In this document: positions 6,953 through 12,322 of the stretch, in pieces | Numbering within the stretch: the first letter of the stretch is position 1 | How the letters are laid out: every line of letters begins with the position of its first letter | Origin: an uncultured Balneolaceae bacterium | GTDB lineage: Bacteria > Bacteroidota > Rhodothermia > Balneolales > Balneolaceae | Direction of reading: 5' to 3' | Length of the DNA: 12,322 bases | NCBI GenBank assembly: GCA_937982515.1 | Contig: CALJMB010000295.1 | Coordinates: 1-12,322 of the forward strand | Program-made: the position numbers and the translations under genes | The notes under the pieces: generated by a model | What the model saw: only the letters and a program-made list of their open reading frames with translations | Told to the model about the DNA's origin: nothing | Database searches by the model: none

Positions 6953-7801
6953 ATGCAATTAGGCCGGTTTACCATAGAACAGCTCAGTGAAGGGCAATTT
7001 GAGGTTTATAAGGATGGAACCATCCTCAGAAAACCGGTCACGATAAAGTCAACTGGCACCCGTAATTCCCCCGCTATAAGACATTCTTCCCGGATTGGTA
7101 TAGGGCCCGTTCTTGTATCGGATGCAAGGTACAACGTTCTTTTGGATACAGGGCTGGGCTGGGGTCTGGATGCCGGCAGCCGCAACAAAGATGTCTCCAA
7201 TGTGATAACCAATTTGGATATCTTCAACAGATCGCCTGAAGATATTACCCATGTTATTCTAACCCATCTTCACTACGACCATGCAGCCGGTTCAACACTG
7301 ACCGATCGTACGGCTTCAACAGTCGCCACGTTTCCCAATGCCCGCTATTACGTTCAACGAAGAGAATGGGAATTTGCATTGTACCAGCTTGGCAACAGCC
7401 AGTCGGTTAAAGAAGGAGTATACTACCAGCTGGATGACCTGTACCGTCTTGTTGCCGATGGTAAAATAGAGTTTCTGGATGATGACTTCACCGAACTGCT
7501 TCCGGGCTTCAAAGTGTTATGGACCGGCGGGCATACCCCGGGACACCAGGCAGTACGCATCGAAGATGAAAAAAACGTTGCGTACTATCTTGGCGATCTG
7601 TTACCCAGTGAATATCATCTCAACCGATACTTAATGAGCCGGAAAGATGTATCTCCGTTTCAGTCCAGGAAAATGAAGACTCAGCTTTTAAGAACAGCCT
7701 GTAAAGAAAATGCTGTGCTCGTGTTCTATCACTCCCTCTATTCCAGGGCGGGTATTCTGGGAAGAGACCAGGACAAAAATTTTATATTGAAGAAGGTTTA
7801 G
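6953..7801 (+). CDS. Metallo-beta-lactamase-fold metal-dependent hydrolase
   Basis: This 282-residue cytosolic protein has the full dinuclear zinc site of the MBL superfamily. HLHYDH (105-110) supplies H105, H107, D109 and H110. TGGHTPGHQ supplies H198, YLGDLLP the bridging D215, and VFYHS the last ligand H260. Spacing resembles the AiiA-like lactonase branch, but AiiA has its catalytic Tyr three residues after the bridging Asp, and here that position is Pro218. Lactonase activity is therefore not supported, and the substrate is unknown. There is no signal peptide. The ATG at 6953 is the first start before the domain. The gene follows sppA by 134 bp, probably with its own promoter, and converges on rho. 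I cannot assign a specific name. Confidence 0.85.
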   Translation: MQLGRFTIEQLSEGQFEVYKDGTILRKPVTIKSTGTRNSPAIRHSSRIGIGPVLVSDARYNVLLDTGLGWGLDAGSRNKDVSNVITNLDIFNRSPEDITHVILTHLHYDHAAGSTLTDRTASTVATFPNARYYVQRREWEFALYQLGNSQSVKEGVYYQLDDLYRLVADGKIEFLDDDFTELLPGFKVLWTGGHTPGHQAVRIEDEKNVAYYLGDLLPSEYHLNRYLMSRKDVSPFQSRKMKTQLLRTACKENAVLVFYHSLYSRAGILGRDQDKNFILKKV

Positions 7802-7845
7802 GAATTGGGGAACCGGAAATTATTATCTATGAGATTAGTGACAGG

Positions 7846-7863
7846 TACTTAGAAAGTATTTTT
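7846..7863 (+). terminator. Weak hairpin plus T5, candidate terminator of the MBL-fold gene
   Basis: TACTT (7846-7850) and AAGTA (7854-7858) form a 5-bp stem with loop AGA, extendable by a G-U pair, followed directly by five Ts (7859-7863). It lies 45 bp after the hydrolase stop, in the right orientation. The stem is A/T-rich and short, so it would be a weak terminator. Confidence 0.3.
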
Positions 7864-7910
7864 CCCGGTGATACCCATGAAAAATTGCCCGCCTGTCTTT
7901 GTCTGCTTAT

Positions 7911-7950
7911 CCCCTGAACTCCCTGATTCCTAATTCTTTAATTACTGATT
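7911..7950. repeat. Heptad-like periodic tract at the 3' end of rho
   Basis: The units CCTGATT (7922-7928), CCTAATT (7929-7935), CTTTAAT (7936-7942) and ACTGATT (7944-7950) follow each other at 7-8 nt steps, preceded by CCTGAAC (7913-7919). The last units overlap the final codons and stop of rho on the minus strand. The tract resembles the A/T-rich tail (156-180) of the tract upstream of rpiB. Confidence 0.45.
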
Positions 7951-9465
7951 CATCGAGATCAGAAACTCTTCATTATTCCTTGTACCCTTCATCTTATCCT
8001 TCAAAAATTCCATAGCTTCGAAAGCGTTCATCCGGCTAAGATAGCGGCGGAGCAATACAACCTTTTCTCTTTCGCTTTCAGGCACAATAAGCTCTTCGCG
8101 CCGGGTTCCACTCTTGAATATATCAATAGCGGGGAAGATACGCCGGTCAGACAGATTACGATCCAGTACAACTTCCATATTACCGGTGCCTTTGAATTCT
8201 TCGAATATAAGATCGTCCATACGAGAGCCCGTCTGTACCAGAGCGGTGGCCAAAATAGAGAGGCTGCCTCCGTTTTCAATATTTCGGGCCGAACTGAACA
8301 GCTGCCGGGGAGCTTTTAAAGCCTCAGAATCCACACCGCCAGACATCGTACGCCCTGACGTAGGTATGCAGATGTTATAGGCCCGGGCCAGGCGTGTGAT
8401 AGAATCCATTAACAGGAGTACGTCGTGTCCGCTTTCCACCAGCCGCTTAGCTTTTTCAAATACAATTTCGGAAAGGCCAATGTGATTTTCCGGTTTCTCA
8501 TCAAAGGTAGAAGCTACAACTTCTGCGTTCTCTACGCTGCGCTCCATTTCCGTAACCTCTTCCGGCCGCTCATCAATAAGCAAAATGATAACCTTGGTCT
8601 CCGGATTATTATCATTGACGGCGTTGGCTATATTACGGAGTATGGTGGTTTTACCGGTCTTAGGTTGTGCTACGATAAGCCCCCTTTGCCCTTTGCCCAG
8701 CGGCGAAAACAGGTCAATAATCCGGGTGGTGTATTCATCCGGCCTATGCTCCAGCTTGAAACGTTCTTCGGGATAGATCGGCAGCAGATCTTCAAAATCT
8801 TCGCGGTTGTCCATGTCGTGGGGAATCTTACCATTAACCCCATCTACACGTAGCAGGGCAAAGTACCGCTCTCCCACTTTTGGGGGGCGGATAATGCCGA
8901 CCACACAATCTCCCTGTTTTAAGCGGAAACGCTTGATCTGAGAAGGCGATACATAGATATCATCCGGGCTGGCCTTGTAGTTGTAATTCACTGAACGCAA
9001 AAAACCGTAACCATCGGGTAAAATTTCCAGTGTTCCCTCATTAATCAGATAAGGTCCTAATTCCGGTTCAATTTCTTTCAGCCGTTCTTCCAGCGTAGGT
9101 GCGTCCGATTCAGGCAGGATGCTATGCACGCTCTTCTTCCCCCCTCTTTTACCTCCGGCAGAAGGCTGATCTAAGCGCCTCTTCCGGGTTTGGCCAGATT
9201 CCCTGCTATCCCGGGTATCGTACGGTTGAGTGTGCCGGGTACCGTCTTGCTGGACATCGGTATTATTACCCATATCCGCAACAGCAGGTCTCAGTTCCAA
9301 CTGTTGGGAGGCCGTATTTTGGATGCGTTCGATAAGTTCCTGTTTTCTTAGCCCTGAAGGTTTTATACCTATTTCACGAGCTATTTGCTGGAGTTCTTTA
9401 ACCGTTTTTCTGTTTAAAGAGTCTATATCTTCTTCAGTTACTCCATCGGTTTGAATATCCGACAT
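7942..9465 (-). CDS. rho: Transcription termination factor Rho
   Basis: Rho is the hexameric RNA-dependent ATPase that ends transcription of untranslated RNA. The 507-residue protein begins with the Rho N-terminal helical domain (about 15-52: VKELQQIAREIG, KQELIERI). A low-complexity basic and polar linker follows (about 53-118, with RKRR and KRGGKK). The cold-shock-like primary RNA-binding domain runs about 140-210 (LEILPDGYGFLRS). The ATPase core has Walker A AQPKTGKTT (266-274), LIDERPEEVTEM (296-307) and Walker B DVLLLMDSITRLARAYN (348-364). RNA-contacting and coupling motifs GRTMSGGVDSEAL (371-383) and TGSRMDDLIFEEF (412-424) complete it. It is longer than E. coli Rho (419 residues) because of the linker, a common variation in Bacteroidota. 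The ATG has no Shine-Dalgarno. folC ends 142 bp upstream on the same strand. Confidence 0.97.
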   Translation of the reverse strand: MSDIQTDGVTEEDIDSLNRKTVKELQQIAREIGIKPSGLRKQELIERIQNTASQQLELRPAVADMGNNTDVQQDGTRHTQPYDTRDSRESGQTRKRRLDQPSAGGKRGGKKSVHSILPESDAPTLEERLKEIEPELGPYLINEGTLEILPDGYGFLRSVNYNYKASPDDIYVSPSQIKRFRLKQGDCVVGIIRPPKVGERYFALLRVDGVNGKIPHDMDNREDFEDLLPIYPEERFKLEHRPDEYTTRIIDLFSPLGKGQRGLIVAQPKTGKTTILRNIANAVNDNNPETKVIILLIDERPEEVTEMERSVENAEVVASTFDEKPENHIGLSEIVFEKAKRLVESGHDVLLLMDSITRLARAYNICIPTSGRTMSGGVDSEALKAPRQLFSSARNIENGGSLSILATALVQTGSRMDDLIFEEFKGTGNMEVVLDRNLSDRRIFPAIDIFKSGTRREELIVPESEREKVVLLRRYLSRMNAFEAMEFLKDKMKGTRNNEEFLISMNQ

Positions 9466-9555
9466 AATGATCTAACAAATGATTTATTGTATTGAGATGA
9501 ATAAAAGGTTACGATAGTACTTCGACAATGCTATGCAAGAGAATTGATCTACACT

Positions 9556-9579
9556 GACCCCAAAGGCATTCAGGGGGTT
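9556..9579 (-). other. Small hairpin in the rho leader / folC trailer
   Basis: ACCCC (9557-9561) pairs with GGGGT (9574-9578), plus one outer G-T wobble, around a 12-nt loop. On the minus strand it lies after the folC stop and 91 nt before the rho start. There is no adjacent T-run. It could be a folC 3' structure or part of the rho 5' leader, where Rho is often autoregulated. That role is inference only. Confidence 0.3.
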
Positions 9580-9607
9580 ATTGTGGAAAAAACAGGTAGA
9601 TATGATG

Positions 9608-10894
9608 TCAACGGCTGTGTGTGGAAGATGCTAACCAATCCCGTACCGTTGAGTAAAAGTAAAGACTTCCCGCAAAAATTACTAATTCCGATTCAACTTC
9701 TTTAAAGAACATCTCTCGGGATCGGTGATTTGCAGGAAACGGATTCGCTTTGGGTAACCATTGTTGAATTTCTTCAAACGCCGCTGCTCTTTCCAGGTTT
9801 AGAGGATGATAAAGTATTTTTTTGAATTCCAAAAATTCATTTATCACTTTGCTGTCTATTTTATCACGCATCAGAGACAGCACGAGGGTCGTTTCCTGTA
9901 CAGGCCTGATGGTTTCTATTTTCTCTTTTAACGATCTGACTGCTTCATAGTTGTGTGCACCGTCAAAATACCACTGTTTTTCTGCCACAAGTTGATCAAA
10001 CCTTCCCAGACTGGGGTAGTACTCTCTTACCTTGGCAATGCCCTCTGTTATCTGCTGTTGCTGTATGGGGAACCGGGATGTTAAGGCATGTACAACCTGC
10101 CACGCTACAGCGATGTTATAGACCTGTACCGGAACTTCCAATCCTGTTTCTATTGTAATGTGTTTACCCTGATAGTGAAGAATATGTTTCCTGTCTTTGT
10201 ACATTGGTTGCAGATGGTCAATGCCGCAGACCAGGCTGTTGTTTTTATCTGCTACTTCATCAATAACATTCCTTGCTTCGTCATTGATATTTCCCACTAT
10301 GACAGGGATTCCGGGTTTAATAATTCCCGCTTTCTCACGTGCAATCTCCCGGATAGTACTTCCCAATATATCTGTATGATCCCATGATACACTCGTAATA
10401 ACGGATGCTACAGGATTTATTGTGTTGGTCGCATCCAGCCGGCCTCCTAATCCCACTTCAATAACAGCGAGATCGACCTGTTTTTGGGCAAACCACCAGA
10501 AGGCTATAGCTGTGGCTATTTCAAAGTAACTCAACCGGAAGCTTTTGATAAGGGAGCTGTGTTGCCGAAAAAAAGCAATGAGTTCATCATCTGTAATTTC
10601 CTTTCCATTATACCTGAAACGCTCGGAAAAATGAAGCATATGAGGTGAAGTATAAAGCCCGGTATTATAGCCCGCCTGTTGATATATGGAAGCCAGGATC
10701 TGACAGGTACTGCCTTTGCCGTTTGTCCCCCCCACATGGATACTGGGGAACTGCTTCTGGGGATCTCCTATCGCTTGACAAAAAAGCCTGAAGCGGTCAA
10801 GATCAAAACGAGCTGCTTTTTTACCGGAAGCCCGGAACGACGATACGGAATCCAGAAAATTGTACACTTCATTAATGGAGTTAAACGGAGTCAT
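9608..10894 (-). CDS. folC: Bifunctional folylpolyglutamate synthase / dihydrofolate synthase
   Basis: FolC is a Mur-ligase-family ATP-dependent enzyme that adds glutamate to dihydropteroate and to reduced folates, retaining folate in the cell. The 428-residue protein has the P-loop GGTNGKGST (55-63), then GLYTSPHMLHFSERFR (79-94). EVGLGGRLDATN (146-157) supplies metal and nucleotide contacts, and SWDHTDILG (170-178) follows. REKAGIIKPG carries the lysine (K188) carbamylated in this family. The C-terminal ligase domain starts near 285 with LGRFD and contains YFDGAHN. Whether both activities are present cannot be told from sequence. The ATG at 10892-10894 is well placed before the first helix. 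The gene is divergent from pyrD and lies upstream of rho on the same strand. Functionally it supplies the cofactor used by GlyA. Confidence 0.94.
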   Translation of the reverse strand: MTPFNSINEVYNFLDSVSSFRASGKKAARFDLDRFRLFCQAIGDPQKQFPSIHVGGTNGKGSTCQILASIYQQAGYNTGLYTSPHMLHFSERFRYNGKEITDDELIAFFRQHSSLIKSFRLSYFEIATAIAFWWFAQKQVDLAVIEVGLGGRLDATNTINPVASVITSVSWDHTDILGSTIREIAREKAGIIKPGIPVIVGNINDEARNVIDEVADKNNSLVCGIDHLQPMYKDRKHILHYQGKHITIETGLEVPVQVYNIAVAWQVVHALTSRFPIQQQQITEGIAKVREYYPSLGRFDQLVAEKQWYFDGAHNYEAVRSLKEKIETIRPVQETTLVLSLMRDKIDSKVINEFLEFKKILYHPLNLERAAAFEEIQQWLPKANPFPANHRSREMFFKEVESELVIFAGSLYFYSTVRDWLASSTHSR

Positions 10895-10916
10895 TGGATT
10901 AGTGTAAAAGAGATAG

Positions 10917-10958
10917 AGTATTCAGGAATTTAGGGAAACAAATAGAATACTGAATACT
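10917..10958. promoter_or_regulatory. 9-bp inverted repeat in the folC-pyrD divergent region
   Basis: AGTATTCAG (10917-10925) and CTGAATACT (10950-10958) are perfect reverse complements separated by 24 nt. The right arm overlaps a perfect tandem duplication GAATACT-GAATACT (10945-10958). The left arm starts 22 bp upstream of the folC ATG. It could be an operator or a hairpin in the folC leader. The remainder of the 197-bp region shows a weak 6-bp inverted repeat (10992-11012) but no named promoter. Confidence 0.35.
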
Positions 10959-11130
10959 TTTAATTCAATACCAGATAAAATATATGCGATACAGTCTCTG
11001 TAAATTAGACTGCCTCCTTTATCGAACAGCCTGTCTGATCTGCATGCCATCTAACCACCGCATTCAGGAATTTCATTCTTAACCTAAAGCTGTGTACCTT
11101 AAACCGTTTTTAACGATCCTCAAATTTAAC

Positions 11131-12222
11131 ATGGTATATACATCTTTATTAAAGCCTCTGCTATTTAAGTTTGAGGCAGAACGGGCACATGATCTCATTC
11201 AAACGGTTGGCCAGACAGTATCGAAGAGTTCGCTGTTAGCATTTATGATTCAGGCTTTATATGGCTACGAGTCTCCGATGCTTTCTCAGCAGCTTTGGGG
11301 GCTGACATTCCGGAATCCCATAGGCTTGGCAGCCGGTTTTGATAAAAATGGAATGATTCCCGAAGCAATTCAGGCAGCAGGCTTTGGGTATACCGAAGTT
11401 GGCAGTATTACTGCAAAACCAAGTACCGGAAATCCCAAACCCCGGGTTTTTCGCCTGCCGCAGGATCATGCCCTTATCAACCGTATGGGCCTGAATAATG
11501 ATGGGGCTAAAACTATTGTAAAACGGCTAAAAAACAAAAGCATCGGGCTGCCTCTGGGGATTAATATCGCCAAGACACATGACCCGGGCATTTTAGGCGA
11601 CCTTGCCATTCAGGATTATGCTTTTAGCTTCAGCGAAGCACAAAAAATAGCCGATTATATAACTATAAACATTTCCTGCCCCAATACCACAGAGGGAAAA
11701 ACCTTTGAAGATCCCGTTGCCCTTGACGAATTACTATCGGCGCTCAATATTAAAGAAGACGCCAGTATTACCCCTTCATTAGTCAAGTTTTCCAGCGACC
11801 TTTCCCGTAGTGAACTGGAATCACTGTTACATATTTGTGAGGAGCACCGAATTCACGGATATGTTGCCTCAAATACCTCTTCATCCAGGAAGGGTCTTGA
11901 AACACCGCAGGCACAGCTTCAATCTATCGGCCGGGGAGGGCTGAGCGGCCGCCCCATTGCCTCAAAAAGCATTCAGCTTGTAGAATGGATCAGGGAAATT
12001 ATCAAGGGGCAAAAACCCATTATCGGTGTAGGGGGCATCGACTCTTTTGAAACCGCCCTGGCCATGCTTCAAGCCGGCGCAGACTTACTTCAGATATATA
12101 CCGGCCTTATCTACCGGGGCCCCGGTCTTGTAAAGTCCATTAACAGGCAGCTTGTTCAATATCTGAAAGCCAACGACCTGGATTCTCTGCTTCAAATCCA
12201 CAAAAAAGCCGTTGTATCTTAG
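11131..12222 (+). CDS. pyrD: Dihydroorotate dehydrogenase, class 2-like (quinone type), Cys active site
   Basis: PyrD oxidises dihydroorotate to orotate with FMN in pyrimidine synthesis; class 2 enzymes sit on the membrane and reduce quinone. From the ATG at 11131 the protein has 363 residues. Its N-terminal helical membrane-docking region (LLKPLLFKFEAERAHDL, 6-22) is typical of class 2. Then come NPIGLAAGFDKNG (62-74), the segment from GFGYTEVGSIT (84-94) to PKPR, INRMGLNNDG (116-125), VKFSSD with Lys219, SNTSSSRKGL (247-256), GGLSGRP (269-275), and the FMN phosphate site GVGGI plus QIYTGLIYRGP (321-331). The catalytic loop reads NISCPNTTEGKTFE: Cys183 occupies the place of the class 2 Ser (E. 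coli Ser175) and matches the class 1 Cys. An in-frame GTG at 11092 would add 13 residues; I prefer ATG by family fit. The stop abuts a possible mobile element. Confidence 0.93.
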   Translation: MVYTSLLKPLLFKFEAERAHDLIQTVGQTVSKSSLLAFMIQALYGYESPMLSQQLWGLTFRNPIGLAAGFDKNGMIPEAIQAAGFGYTEVGSITAKPSTGNPKPRVFRLPQDHALINRMGLNNDGAKTIVKRLKNKSIGLPLGINIAKTHDPGILGDLAIQDYAFSFSEAQKIADYITINISCPNTTEGKTFEDPVALDELLSALNIKEDASITPSLVKFSSDLSRSELESLLHICEEHRIHGYVASNTSSSRKGLETPQAQLQSIGRGGLSGRPIASKSIQLVEWIREIIKGQKPIIGVGGIDSFETALAMLQAGADLLQIYTGLIYRGPGLVKSINRQLVQYLKANDLDSLLQIHKKAVVS

Positions 12223-12322
12223 GGCGTGTTGACATTCAGCCTGAGCATGTGGATGTGCGGGTGATTCGGTGCAGATCAAGGCGCTTTCTGCAGGCCAATG
12301 TGGTTCATTGGCCAAAGAAAGT
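12222..12322. mobile_element. Possible end of an insertion sequence or MITE, cut by right edge
   Basis: Directly after TA (12220-12221) the sequence reads GGGCGTGTTGAC, which resembles the terminal repeats of some IS5-family-like elements that insert at TA. That resemblance is from memory and has not been searched. If it is correct, the first base of the element completes the pyrD stop codon TAG. The following 100 bp have no convincing gene and contain a strong inverted repeat (12284-12321). The other end and any transposase would lie outside the window. Confidence 0.35.
12284..12321. repeat. Two-step inverted repeat downstream of pyrD
   Basis: GGCCAATG (12293-12300) and CATTGGCC (12306-12313) are perfect reverse complements around the 5-nt loop TGGTT. 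After a small internal loop (GCA against AA), CTTTCT (12284-12289) pairs with AGAAAG (12316-12321). The hairpin therefore has 14 base pairs in two blocks and may extend past the window edge. It may terminate pyrD transcription or be a sub-terminal palindrome of the proposed mobile element. Confidence 0.75.

Noticed and set aside
8425..8853. 142-codon plus-strand open frame inside rho
   Set aside because: It is antisense to the conserved Rho ATPase and RNA-binding regions and has no family features.
10992..11012. 6-bp inverted repeat CAGTCT/AGACTG upstream of pyrD
   Set aside because: Short, A/T-rich loop and no T-run; expected by chance in a gap of this size.
12085..12315. 76-codon minus-strand open frame at the right edge, a possible transposase fragment
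   Set aside because: Most of it is antisense to pyrD and the translation shows no transposase motif.

Overview
The window reads as a stretch of ordinary bacterial chromosome. It holds nine complete protein genes, all but one assignable to well-known families, and no RNA gene, CRISPR array or recognisable defence or biosynthetic system. The gene set points to the Bacteroidota/Balneolota (FCB) group. Starts generally lack a Shine-Dalgarno sequence and sit in A/T-rich leaders. The one clear promoter has the Bacteroidota form (TTTG, 21-nt gap, TAnnTTTG). A lipoprotein has an -SC lipobox, and Rho carries a long basic N-terminal extension. The lineage is inferred from these traits only.

Layout: bases 1-254 are non-coding. 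They hold a perfect 8-bp tandem repeat cut by the left edge, then a decayed 7-bp periodic tract. Next comes a tight plus-strand run: rpiB (255-698), glyA (705-2003) and tatC (2035-2901), with gaps of 6 and 31 bp, probably one transcript. An FKBP-type peptidyl-prolyl isomerase lipoprotein (3021-3575) follows and converges on alr (3649-4707, minus), with a strong inverted repeat between them. A 320-bp divergent region carries the alr promoter and leads to sppA (5028-6818). After a 134-bp gap with a nested inverted repeat lies a metallo-beta-lactamase-fold hydrolase (6953-7801). It converges on rho (7942-9465, minus), upstream of which lies folC (9608-10894, minus). A 197-bp divergent region separates folC from pyrD (11131-12222, plus). 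The last 100 bp look like the end of a mobile element abutting the pyrD stop codon.

There is a loose metabolic theme. RpiB supplies pentose phosphate, GlyA charges tetrahydrofolate with one-carbon units, FolC makes and polyglutamylates folates, and PyrD performs the quinone-linked step of pyrimidine synthesis. TatC, SppA, the FKBP lipoprotein and Alr belong to the cell envelope.

I found no undescribed multi-gene system. The points most worth a second look are: PyrD, whose membrane-type (class 2) scaffold has Cys where the catalytic Ser is expected; two Asn substitutions in the Alr active site; the octamer array and heptad-periodic intergenic tracts; and the possible insertion boundary at the pyrD stop.
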